This document shows, in pieces, positions 18,824-26,326 of a DNA stretch of 47,340 nucleotides. A program made the position numbers and the translations under genes. The notes below the pieces were generated by a model. That model saw only the letters and a program-made list of their open reading frames with translations, did not search any database and was not told the DNA's origin. Source of the DNA: CAYYIS01 sp964470965 (GTDB taxonomy: Bacteria > JAAXHH01 > JABIQT01); the NCBI GenBank assembly GCA_964470965.1, contig CAYYIS010000038.1:1-47340 (forward strand). The letters run 5' to 3'. Within the stretch, counting starts at the first letter, position 1; every line of letters begins with the position of its first letter.

Positions 18824-19439
18824 TTTCAGAATAGTCCTCAAGGTAAAAAACACACACTTTCAGAATCCTTGAAAGGTAACAATATAGACACTCCTGTGCA
18901 ATAAAATATTCGCAAGATCTGTGCCCGCTGTCCCTAAGAATAACCGTGAACAGGAATTAGGTCCGAAAGGGATACCATGGTGCCATCCGTCATTCTCTTT
19001 GCCTTCACTAGGAGTCGTCGCCGGCGACCGGGATGGCGTCACCGAATTTATTTCTGTGTCTGGACATGGGTATCGCCTTTCTTTTGGGAGAGCCGGATCG
19101 TGTACAATGGCGATGGACACGATCCCATAGAAAGGGGCAAAAGGGGCACCTCCGTATAACGCCATGGATGCCTGACACCCGACAGAGCCGTGATAAACGG
19201 GCCGCCCGCCGATCGTTGAAAAGTCTGATATCGGCATCGCTATCGGTTCTGAGGAGAAGCTGGGTGGATCGGGAGTCAAATTGCAGAGTATCTGTGTATT
19301 CTGCAGCCTTCATGACGGTACATGAGTCAGTTGGGAGGTATTCAAAATTTTAATGTATTCGAGAACCTTCTCAAGACGCCTGCGTACTAAAAAGGTATAA
19401 GTCTAAAAAACACATTCGTCTCCTCCGGAGGTGGCGATT
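18824..19439. other. Gene-free region with a 9-bp inverted repeat
   Basis: This region of about 616 bp lies upstream of both ispH and the outer-membrane barrel gene. Several short open frames overlap on both strands, but none has a Shine-Dalgarno or protein-like composition. Perfect 9-bp arms GGATCGTGT (19095-19103) and ACACGATCC (19117-19125) enclose 13 nt, and CTTTCA/TGAAAG arms lie at 18857-18875. It could hold regulatory sites, an RNA or a decayed gene; I cannot tell which. Confidence 0.4.
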
Positions 19440-20429
19440 ATGGGCCGGTTTTTTACGCAAAGCGTGTTGATATCCCTAGTAACGCTATGTCTTGCCAGTC
19501 CGGACGTTCCAGCCGATCAATCGAAGAAGCGACGCAGTCGTCTCAAGGCTTTTGAGGAAGCCGTTGAGAGGAAAACGCCTACGCCGCCCCCTCCCCCGGA
19601 TCAACGGCAGGAATCCGGCAATACCAACATCGGAACCGCCGACAGGCGGGATAATGACTCCGGCAACTCGAATCGCGGAACCACCGTGACCACAACATTC
19701 AGCTATCACCGGCCGTTTGAAGAAAGAGGATTTGATGAAGAGAATCCCACCATTCCGTTGGTGGTGTCAACCGGGGTTGCAGACGCGAGACCGAGTGTAA
19801 ATATATTCACCGGTATGGGCGGTGTTTTATTCGGGATCTGGCCTGAAGGGTCGCAGTATTACAACTCTGATTTGTCCTCGTCGAAATTTTCGTTCTATCC
19901 CTACAGCGAGCCCAACCAGGGGCTCTACGCCAGAATCGGCGGCTACGGTAGTGCCATCAATGTGATGGGACACTACCTTCACGACTCGCCGGACCTGCAC
20001 GGGTACAGCGTTCGCAGTAAATTTTCTCCCGCACCGGCACTGACCGTGGAGACGCACGTAGCCGGTTTCACCGAATCCTTCGATGATGGCGATAACCGAT
20101 TGGCGTTCTATGATTTCTATTTGAATTACAACCGCATTCGCCACCCAATGGTGACACTCTGGTGGGGTATTGGCGTCAAGGGACTGCAGGGTGAGAAGAG
20201 TTATTACGGACCCGGTTTCAATGCCGGCTTGGAAGTTTACCCGACGAGTCCGTTCAGCCTGTATGGGGCATTCAACGCTGGACGCCTGAACGTCTCAACG
20301 GTGCATGAACTGCTGCTACGTATGAACGTGCACCTACACCGCAGTGTCATATTCCTGGGCTACCAGCGTTTTAAGGTAAAGAGCGTTTCACTCGGAGGCA
20401 TTGTTGCAGGCGTGGGACTGTATTTTTGA
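19440..20429 (+). CDS. Putative outer-membrane beta-barrel protein
   Basis: This 329-residue exported protein has a signal peptide (about 1-26, ending ASPDVPADQ). A charged, proline-rich stretch with a PTPPPPP run near 46-53 follows, then a low-complexity N/G/T/D linker to about 85. From about 105 it shows alternating aromatic beta-strands and ends in GVGLYF, a terminal aromatic residue as expected for BAM-inserted barrels. I do not recognise a named family. ATG 19440 is chosen because GGAGG (19427-19431) sits 8 nt upstream; a GTG at 19431 overlaps that Shine-Dalgarno and is unlikely to be the start. Confidence 0.72.
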   Translation: MGRFFTQSVLISLVTLCLASPDVPADQSKKRRSRLKAFEEAVERKTPTPPPPPDQRQESGNTNIGTADRRDNDSGNSNRGTTVTTTFSYHRPFEERGFDEENPTIPLVVSTGVADARPSVNIFTGMGGVLFGIWPEGSQYYNSDLSSSKFSFYPYSEPNQGLYARIGGYGSAINVMGHYLHDSPDLHGYSVRSKFSPAPALTVETHVAGFTESFDDGDNRLAFYDFYLNYNRIRHPMVTLWWGIGVKGLQGEKSYYGPGFNAGLEVYPTSPFSLYGAFNAGRLNVSTVHELLLRMNVHLHRSVIFLGYQRFKVKSVSLGGIVAGVGLYF

Positions 20430-20521
20430 CTGATTTCACAGAGATGCAATTTGTGTCCACTACTGTGTGCGCATCTGTCCCAATGGCGATTGTCGCATGA
20501 TTACCCCAGGAAAAGAGAGGC

Positions 20522-20559
20522 TAAAAGGTCCGGTGTGCGTAAACAAAGTAGGACTTTTA
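20522..20559 (+). terminator. Possible terminator between convergent genes
   Basis: TAAAAGGTCC (20522-20531) can pair with GGACTTTTA (20551-20559) with one bulged G. The 3' arm itself is T-rich. It lies between the barrel gene and the end of the aminotransferase operon. The rest of this 167-bp space holds nothing evident. Confidence 0.35.
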
Positions 20560-20596
20560 ATCAGCGCCCTGTCAATCCACACTCAAGGCTCGTCGA

Positions 20597-21787
20597 TCAG
20601 GGCATCCCAACCGGCTGAACACTCTCTTCGGAAACCAGGGTGCGCAATGCTGCAAGCAAAACATCCACTTCTTCTTCGAGTGTAAAAAAGGTGATACTGA
20701 CCCTCAGGCCCTCTTTTGAATGGGGGATCGGTTTGGTAATGATGTTCCACCGCTTCCGTAATGCATCACACAGAAACGCACCGGATAGACTACCGATGCC
20801 GAATGAAACGAGCGCGGCGGAAAAATCGGACGATTCTGGTGTGTACAATACGCTTCCGGGTATGGTTGCGAGTCCCTGTTTGAATCGACTCGTTAACCCG
20901 GTTGTTCTCTCCCAGATTTTCTCCGGCCCGATCCCTTTGAGGTACTCCGCCGCAAAGGCCCAGGCGTGGATCAACGGCCAGGACCAGGGCCCGTATTGGA
21001 ACCGTTCTGCGGTGTCCCTCAAACCGTACCGGTTGTTCTCAAAATCCAGCCATGCCTCCGATCGACCTCCAGCATAGGTGAGTTCAAGATCATCAACGCG
21101 CTTTTTCCGGACATACAGCAACCCCGACGCATAGGGTGCATACATCCATTTGTATGATAAGATACCTGCAAAATCACAGCCCAAGTCCTCTAGCGATATT
21201 GGAAAGAGACCTGCAGAATGAGCCAGGTCAACAAATGTCAGGACTCCAGCCCTTCCCGCCCGTGTGCAGAGCGCTTTTACCGGCAGCCGGTATCCAAGGT
21301 CTGTGGTCACATGGCTGATCGCCACCAGTCGCGTTCGATCGTTCAGGCATTCATCAAGTGCTCTCGTCTGCCTTTCGACATCCGGAATCAATGGCAACTT
21401 CACCACTTCGACGCCATGTCGCTCCCGCAGATGCAGTGCCGGCAGCAACACCGCCGCCTCCTCATCCTCGGTTACAATGATCCGGTCACCGGCCTGCCAA
21501 GAAACACCTCGAATCACCGTCTGAAACGCCTCGCTGACACCGCGCATCACAGCAAGTTCAGTCGGAGAGACAAAAAAGAATTCTGCGAGGCGTTCCAAAG
21601 ATCGTTTTCGGCGAGGATATTCCTCATCTGGGTATACTAGGTGCATGGGACCGCGCTCAAGCAATTCCCGCATCAGGCGGGAATGTTCGTCCGCCACAGG
21701 TTGCGGTGTGATGCTCACACCACCGTTCTGGAACCAGATATACTGCTTGAGCGCGGGGAAATCCTGTCGAATCCGATGGACATCCAT
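20597..21787 (-). CDS. Aminotransferase class V family PLP enzyme (cysteine desulfurase/isopenicillin N epimerase-like)
   Basis: This protein of about 396 residues has the fold type I class V pattern. The PLP-lysine is in ILSYKWMYAP (K213 from ATG 21787) and the PLP-contacting aspartate is in FVDLAHSAG. The C-terminal small domain has GLRVSITFF. Members act as desulfurases, epimerases, kynureninases or transaminases; the reaction here is not clear. It lacks the cysteine-containing loop I would expect in a dedicated NifS/SufS. ATG 21787 is 1 nt past the stop of the preceding gene (TGA-T-ATG). An ATG at 21799 is also in frame and would overlap that gene by 11 bp. Both fit translational coupling as the last gene of the five-gene operon. 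Confidence 0.88.
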   Translation of the reverse strand: MDVHRIRQDFPALKQYIWFQNGGVSITPQPVADEHSRLMRELLERGPMHLVYPDEEYPRRKRSLERLAEFFFVSPTELAVMRGVSEAFQTVIRGVSWQAGDRIIVTEDEEAAVLLPALHLRERHGVEVVKLPLIPDVERQTRALDECLNDRTRLVAISHVTTDLGYRLPVKALCTRAGRAGVLTFVDLAHSAGLFPISLEDLGCDFAGILSYKWMYAPYASGLLYVRKKRVDDLELTYAGGRSEAWLDFENNRYGLRDTAERFQYGPWSWPLIHAWAFAAEYLKGIGPEKIWERTTGLTSRFKQGLATIPGSVLYTPESSDFSAALVSFGIGSLSGAFLCDALRKRWNIITKPIPHSKEGLRVSITFFTLEEEVDVLLAALRTLVSEESVQPVGMP

Positions 21788-21788
21788 A

Positions 21789-22586
21789 TCAGGAAGCATG
21801 CGAATAGACGACCGATTGATTATAGCCGATGATCAACGGTTCAGGTCCATCCGCCGGCAGATGTGAGGCCCATTCCCGGGGATCGTAGTTTCGTCCCGTG
21901 AAGCAGCCATAGTGGGCAGGCACAGCCGTCTTGAGGCGCAGCGAGACTGCGATGCGGGACATCCCGTCAAAGAATGGAAATTCTCCTTCGCCCGGATGAT
22001 TGGTCAACAGTCCTACATCAGGCGAAAGATCACGTACCGGGGAGAGCAGTTCTTCATGGTCCGCGAAGGTATTGACCGGATCACCGGAGATGTACACCCG
22101 GACAGATCCCATATCAACCACATAGCCGAGGTGCTGTACATCCGGTGGCGCGATATCATCCTGGGGCAATCCCTGCGGCGGTTTAGCCCAAACTGTGTGG
22201 GCCACACAGGCGCCCATGGCCGCAGAATCACCCGATGTCACCGTGGTCATTTTTTCTGCGGGAAGACCGACCCCCGTCATATTCGCGACGCTCTCCTTCG
22301 GACCGATAAACCGAACATCCGGATAAGCGCCATGAATGCGTTCAAGGGATTCGGTACATGTGTGATCCCCGTGGTCATGGGTAAGCAGGACATAGTCAGT
22401 TTTGAGCGTCGATTCATCCAGCGGCGGAAGCGTATGTAAAAACGTTTCCGCCGGCCGATCGTGAGGATAATAGGGGTCGACCTGGATAACTGTACCATCC
22501 GGGTGCTTCAGTCCGAACGTGCTCTGTCCGAACCAGTGGATCCCTACACTGCCTTCCGGCACAACAAGATCTGTAAAAGGATGCAT
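21789..22586 (-). CDS. Metallo-beta-lactamase fold hydrolase, UlaG-like
   Basis: This 265-residue protein carries the metal motif H70-D71-H72-G73-D74-H75 (LLTHDHGDHT), the bridging aspartate in SGDPVN and the distal histidine in PAHYGCF. The overall look matches UlaG (L-ascorbate-6-phosphate lactonase) and related cytoplasmic lactonases/hydrolases. The substrate is not known; in this operon a lactone or cyclic amide would be reasonable (inference). GGAG lies 6 nt before ATG 22586, 26 bp after the M20 gene. Its stop is 1 nt from the next gene's likely ATG. Confidence 0.87.
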   Translation of the reverse strand: MHPFTDLVVPEGSVGIHWFGQSTFGLKHPDGTVIQVDPYYPHDRPAETFLHTLPPLDESTLKTDYVLLTHDHGDHTCTESLERIHGAYPDVRFIGPKESVANMTGVGLPAEKMTTVTSGDSAAMGACVAHTVWAKPPQGLPQDDIAPPDVQHLGYVVDMGSVRVYISGDPVNTFADHEELLSPVRDLSPDVGLLTNHPGEGEFPFFDGMSRIAVSLRLKTAVPAHYGCFTGRNYDPREWASHLPADGPEPLIIGYNQSVVYSHAS

Positions 22587-22612
22587 TGTTTACTCCATTA
22601 GGTGAAAGGTAA

Positions 22613-23800
22613 TCAGGTTGTCACACCACAGTAATTCGCCGCGGCCAGCGCGTACACACCGGCTGCCGAAGCCATTCTATCTACCGAAACCCACTCAATA
22701 TCCGCGTGCGCCGTTTCATTCGAGGGACCGTAGTAAAATGTCGGGACGCCGCACCCGTTTACATACAGGTTGGCATCCCCAACGATACGCATGCCCACGT
22801 ACTCCACATCCCGGCCGGTGACCAGCCCATGCGCTTCGGCCACCGCCTGTACAGCATAATCATGCTGGGGCGTTTCAAAGGGTTCGCGCTCGTGTTCCAT
22901 GATTATGGAAAGAGAGAGTCCTCCTGCGTCTGCGATGGGTTGGGCTATCTCCTCCAGATCGCGCACAATGGCCTTGGCAGTTTTACCGGGGTTCCACCGG
23001 CGCGTGCCTGAAAGAATACACTGTACCGGGGTCCGATTGAAATAATCTCCGGCATGTACTTCCCCCAGATCAATCCGTTCAGCTCCGGCCAGGGAGTGAA
23101 TTTCCAACCGGTCCAGTTCTATCTGACGTTCATGTATCCTTTCGATTAATAAACCAACGTACCGGATCGGGTTTTCGTCGAACGGAACGTATTGCGTGTG
23201 CATGCCGACTTTGTCCGAGTCAAGCCTGATCGTAAACACCATCGACCCCATGCTCATGATCCACAACGCGTCGCGCCCCTCCGCAATCACAATCCGGTCG
23301 CCCTGCACTCTCCCCGACCGGATGTCCTCTGTAAAGGCCAGGGGTCCGTCTTTCCGGGCTTCAACCTCCTCATGCCCCACCACCGCTGTCAGCCATAAAT
23401 CGCCCATGAGCTGTACACCCGATCGAAGTATGGCATCCGCAGCACCGATCATGGCCGCCATCCCGCCCTTCATATCCGTTGCGCCGCGCCCGTAAACACG
23501 ATCACCATCACGGTATGGAGCCGGACAGCTGCCGATTGGAATGGTATCCAGGTGACCGTTCAATATCAGGGAAGGGCCATTACATTTACCCGGGATACGT
23601 GCGTACAGGTTTGAACGTCCCGGCGTCACCTCACGAACATCCACCTCCAATCCCAGATCGCGTAATTGACGCTCAAAGCAAAGACAGATTGCGGCCTCAT
23701 CCATGGTCACGCTGGGGATATCTACCAGTGCCATGGCCTGCTCTGCGATCCATTCTGATTCGATTGCATCCAGTAGCTTCTGTTGTATGTCGACACTCAT
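22613..23800 (-). CDS. M20 family metallopeptidase (ArgE/DapE/CPG2-like deacylase)
   Basis: This 395-residue protein has every M20 mark. The first metal site is GHLDT (H83, D85), the bridging aspartate D109 is in GRGATDMKGG, and the catalytic and metal glutamates E144/E145 are in GHEEVEA. A further glutamate is in IAEG and the last histidine in HADIEWV. The dimerisation domain lies in the middle. M20 enzymes hydrolyse N-acyl amino acids or dipeptides in the cytoplasm. Its ATG is 3 nt past the stop of the M14-like gene, so the two are translationally coupled. Together they suggest stepwise removal of acyl or amino acid groups from a small substrate. Confidence 0.92.
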   Translation of the reverse strand: MSVDIQQKLLDAIESEWIAEQAMALVDIPSVTMDEAAICLCFERQLRDLGLEVDVREVTPGRSNLYARIPGKCNGPSLILNGHLDTIPIGSCPAPYRDGDRVYGRGATDMKGGMAAMIGAADAILRSGVQLMGDLWLTAVVGHEEVEARKDGPLAFTEDIRSGRVQGDRIVIAEGRDALWIMSMGSMVFTIRLDSDKVGMHTQYVPFDENPIRYVGLLIERIHERQIELDRLEIHSLAGAERIDLGEVHAGDYFNRTPVQCILSGTRRWNPGKTAKAIVRDLEEIAQPIADAGGLSLSIIMEHEREPFETPQHDYAVQAVAEAHGLVTGRDVEYVGMRIVGDANLYVNGCGVPTFYYGPSNETAHADIEWVSVDRMASAAGVYALAAANYCGVTT

Positions 23801-23803
23801 ATC

Positions 23804-24886
23804 TCAGCCCGCCTCAACATCGGGATCGGGAAGCGCGGCTTCCCACTCGGGTCCTGCCAGAGCCCGTGCGAGCGTACTGACGACCTGAATCGCGTGGGCG
23901 CAGGTGGCTTCTTGAGTGAGGGTGTATATCTGGTAACAATAGGACATGGTATGAAAATGCGTGGTCAGGTTCGAGAACTTACCGCAATCATGCAGGGGAA
24001 CCTCAGGCGATATCTCAGTGACCCGCCAGTTGCTGTTCAACGTCAACAGGGCTTTGTCCACACGGGTAACCCGACCTTGCATATTCTCCGGAAACCAGCC
24101 GTGCCACATGGGATTCAGTTTATGATGCCGCACCGACTGGTAATGGGTATGAAATTCCAAATAGGCCGTCGGTCGCAACTGCTCACAGTATGCCCAGGCG
24201 GCCTTGGATTCCAAGGGGGCTTCTTCACCACGCAGAACATGGGCAAAGCTGAACATCGGCACCTCACCGACGGCATTGGTAACGGAGCGGCCGTGGAAAC
24301 TTCCATCCGGATTTGGCATCGGTAGAAAACAGAACTGGAACCGATCGAGCAGATGTCGGGTCAAGGCACTGCCGTCCAGTAACCAGTGAGCCACCGCAAT
24401 CACCGGCCGGCCGGCCGGTTCCGCCGGCTGCATGGTGGCGCCCACAAGGATGGATTCGTTCCGTGGTTCCGTTTCAAGGACCAAAAGCTGTCGATCTTCA
24501 GCGGTCCGCCCGATTTCTCTTACGCTGAACGTCTCCACCATCTCTGCAAGTGATGCCATTTCATCGTGAATAACCGTCGGAGTGACATACGGCTTATTGG
24601 CTACCTGGACGACTTCGTCCGGATCGATTGCCACTGTTACCGTGGCGCCGAGAGCCGCATCGAAATCAGTCTTTGCCTCGGGTACAATCCACCATCCGTG
24701 GTTTCTAAAAATCCAGTAAGGCGGGGCCATATATCCCTTGCCGCAGGAATCCGTGAATTGAAAACGCAGCGTTACCGTCTTCTTCTTAGCGCTCTTGTTG
24801 GTCACCCGCACATGGAATGCGTATTCCCGCGGAACACCACCGCCCTCGAAATTTTTAGCGAGCGCATCCACAAACCACTGCGGCAA
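23804..24886 (-). CDS. M14-like zinc carboxypeptidase family protein with an altered metal site
   Basis: From the first standard start codon (TTG 24886) there are 360 residues. The M14 fold is recognised by MPNPDGSFHGRS (about 190-201), the histidine in LEFHTHYQ (H246) and a T-x-E end motif (TLTQEAT). A beta-rich N-terminal domain precedes it (about 10-100), as in cytosolic carboxypeptidases. The first metal motif, normally HPxE, reads Q153-P-A-E156, so one zinc ligand is replaced by glutamine. Either the site is rearranged in this subfamily or catalysis differs. Clear coding character continues upstream of TTG 24886, so the true protein is longer (see 24887-25162). It sits between the tautomerase and M20 genes. 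Confidence 0.78.
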   Translation of the reverse strand: MPQWFVDALAKNFEGGGVPREYAFHVRVTNKSAKKKTVTLRFQFTDSCGKGYMAPPYWIFRNHGWWIVPEAKTDFDAALGATVTVAIDPDEVVQVANKPYVTPTVIHDEMASLAEMVETFSVREIGRTAEDRQLLVLETEPRNESILVGATMQPAEPAGRPVIAVAHWLLDGSALTRHLLDRFQFCFLPMPNPDGSFHGRSVTNAVGEVPMFSFAHVLRGEEAPLESKAAWAYCEQLRPTAYLEFHTHYQSVRHHKLNPMWHGWFPENMQGRVTRVDKALLTLNSNWRVTEISPEVPLHDCGKFSNLTTHFHTMSYCYQIYTLTQEATCAHAIQVVSTLARALAGPEWEAALPDPDVEAG

Positions 24887-25162
24887 CGGCTCCCGTTTTG
24901 GAAGAATCAGGTATGCGTCCGGCCCCGTCCGGGAAACGCCTCCGGCACTGCCACAATCGAAATTCGACTCGATGAGAATTCCATTTTCAGGATCGGTAAA
25001 GGACGTTGAGATAAAGGACTCCGTAGAATCTACCGAACCATCCTGATTCGGCTTTAGGGCAATGGTGACGATATTTCCGCCGTTATCACGGGGATGTCGG
25101 GGAGGTGACAGCGCCGACGCTGCGCGCCGAACAACCTTGGCACCATATTCCGTTGTCAGGTT
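24887..25162 (-). other. In-frame upstream extension of the M14-like gene without ATG, GTG or TTG
   Basis: The frame of the M14-like gene is open back to a TAA at 25165-25163. In these 92 codons there is no ATG, GTG or TTG. At least the part nearest the gene looks coding: GILIESNFDCG followed by GPDAYLIL resembles the usual start of the M14 N-terminal domain. The most upstream CTG (25159-25157) overlaps the tautomerase stop as CTGA, in the manner of ATGA coupling. Alternatives are an ATT start or a one-base sequencing error; an out-of-frame ATG just before GILIESN would come into frame with one extra base. Confidence 0.55.
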
Positions 25163-25350
25163 TTAGGGCGATCGGCTACCATTATACCGTTGGTGGCCCA
25201 ATGGTCACGAGGATATTCGTCTATAATGACCGTGGTACCCTCACGCCGGGCTCCGGCCATTTCTACCATCACATCCGTAAGTGCTTTCACCAGCTCCCGT
25301 TTTTGTTCCGAGGTTCGGCCTTCGAGCATTTTCACGTTGACAAATGGCAT
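25156..25350 (-). CDS. 4-oxalocrotonate tautomerase family protein
   Basis: This 64-residue protein has the size of a 4-OT subunit. Met1 is followed by Pro2, which becomes the catalytic N-terminal proline after Met removal. The LEGRTSEQKRELV stretch (about 9-21) and the following TTVIIDE strand match the family. Family members tautomerise enol/keto acids in aromatic or amino-acid catabolism. AAGGA is 8 nt before ATG 25350. It is the first gene of the five-gene operon behind a consensus promoter, so it is expected to be the most strongly transcribed member. Confidence 0.88.
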   Translation of the reverse strand: MPFVNVKMLEGRTSEQKRELVKALTDVMVEMAGARREGTTVIIDEYPRDHWATNGIMVADRPKT

Positions 25351-25393
25351 GTTAGTAATCCTTGTCCTGGTGTGTGAATCCGGATTGCGGTGG

Positions 25394-25420
25394 CCGATAT
25401 TATACGCGGTAAAATATCGG
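25394..25420. promoter_or_regulatory. 8+8 bp palindrome over the operon promoter (operator candidate)
   Basis: Perfect arms CCGATATT (25394-25401) and AATATCGG (25413-25420) are separated by 11 bp. They cover the spacer and part of the -10 box of the minus-strand promoter, the classic position for repressor binding. No regulator gene is adjacent, so the binding protein is unknown. Confidence 0.55.
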
Positions 25421-25427
25421 GTGTCAA
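25399..25427 (-). promoter_or_regulatory. Perfect consensus sigma70 promoter of the tautomerase-M14-M20-MBL-aminotransferase operon
   Basis: On the minus strand TTGACA (25427-25422), a 17-bp spacer and TATAAT (25404-25399) match the consensus exactly. Transcription would start near 25392, about 40 nt before the first ATG. A promoter this strong usually needs repression, in line with the palindrome it overlaps. Confidence 0.75.
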
Positions 25428-25451
25428 GCCAACATGATACCGTTCCCGCCC

Positions 25452-25479
25452 TTGACGAAAGGATTCCACATCTTATATT
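25452..25479 (+). promoter_or_regulatory. Sigma70-type promoter of the PhyH-amidohydrolase pair
   Basis: TTGACG (25452-25457), a 16-bp spacer and TATATT (25474-25479) each match the consensus at five of six positions. The start point would be near 25486, about 43 nt before ATG 25529. Its -35 box is 24 bp from the -35 box of the divergent operon, so one regulator could serve both. Confidence 0.55.
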
Positions 25480-25528
25480 GCAGAACATTGTTTGATATGC
25501 CCCCCATGTTAAATTCAAGAGGTAATCT

Positions 25529-26326
25529 ATGGAAGTTATTCTGGCGAAAGAACACATCGAAGCGTATCGGGATAACGGCTTCGTTGCTATCGAAGGATTC
25601 CTGAATGATGATGAGCTGGAAGAATGGCGACGTTGCACGGAAGAAGCGGTTGAGGAGCGGATTGGGGGTTCCATCGAATTCCTGACAAACCAGAACGATC
25701 CCGACACCTTTTATGCACAGGTTTTCACACAATGCCTCCGCCTCGCGGACACCCACGACGGCATGCATAAACTGATCTTCGATGAGCGACTGGGGAAAAT
25801 GGGTGCTACCCTAGCCGGTATCGACGGTATACGCATCTGGCATGATCAGGCGCTCATCAAACCACCCCACGGTAACCCAACCGCCTGGCACTTGGACAAC
25901 CCGTACTGGTCTTTCAGTTCCCGCCACGCCATATCGATGTGGATCGCACTCGATGATGCGACCTTATCTAACGGATGTCTGTGGTACTTGCCCGGCACGC
26001 ATAAACTGGCTACGTATGAAAACGCAGGTATCGGTGAAAATCTGTCAGGAATTTTCGCCGTCTACCCAGACTGGAAAACCATTGAACCGGTGGCCGTCCC
26101 CGTTCCTGCCGGAGCCATTGTCTGGCATAACGGACTCATCGCCCATGCCGCAGGTGCAAACATGACGATCCATCAGCGCAGGGCCATGACCTGTGCATAT
26201 ATGCCGGATGGCAGCACATTTAACGGCATAAAGAATATCCTGCCAGAAGATTATTTTAATACGCTGACGATCGGCGACCCGTTGGATGACGCTGTTCAGA
26301 ACCCCCTCGTGTGGCATAGCTCATGA
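25529..26326 (+). CDS. Phytanoyl-CoA dioxygenase (PhyH) family Fe(II)/2-oxoglutarate oxygenase
   Basis: This 265-residue cytoplasmic protein has the metal triad H121-x-D123 (AWHLDNPYW) and the distal histidine H206 (IAHAAGAN), followed by an arginine (QRRAM, about 219-220) for 2-oxoglutarate. The NGCLWYLPGTHK strand is typical of PhyH proteins. Family members hydroxylate lipids, amino acid derivatives or natural products; the substrate is open. AGAGGT is 7 nt before ATG 25529. Its stop overlaps the next start as ATGA, so it is coupled to the amidohydrolase, which may act on the hydroxylated product (inference). Confidence 0.93.
   Translation: MEVILAKEHIEAYRDNGFVAIEGFLNDDELEEWRRCTEEAVEERIGGSIEFLTNQNDPDTFYAQVFTQCLRLADTHDGMHKLIFDERLGKMGATLAGIDGIRIWHDQALIKPPHGNPTAWHLDNPYWSFSSRHAISMWIALDDATLSNGCLWYLPGTHKLATYENAGIGENLSGIFAVYPDWKTIEPVAVPVPAGAIVWHNGLIAHAAGANMTIHQRRAMTCAYMPDGSTFNGIKNILPEDYFNTLTIGDPLDDAVQNPLVWHSS

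Noticed and set aside
18860..19353. Several overlapping frames of 60-139 codons on both strands
   Set aside because: They contradict one another, lack ribosome-binding sites and have no recognisable protein pattern.
19431..19439. GTG start for the outer-membrane barrel gene
   Set aside because: The GTG overlaps the Shine-Dalgarno GGAGG that is correctly spaced for ATG 19440.
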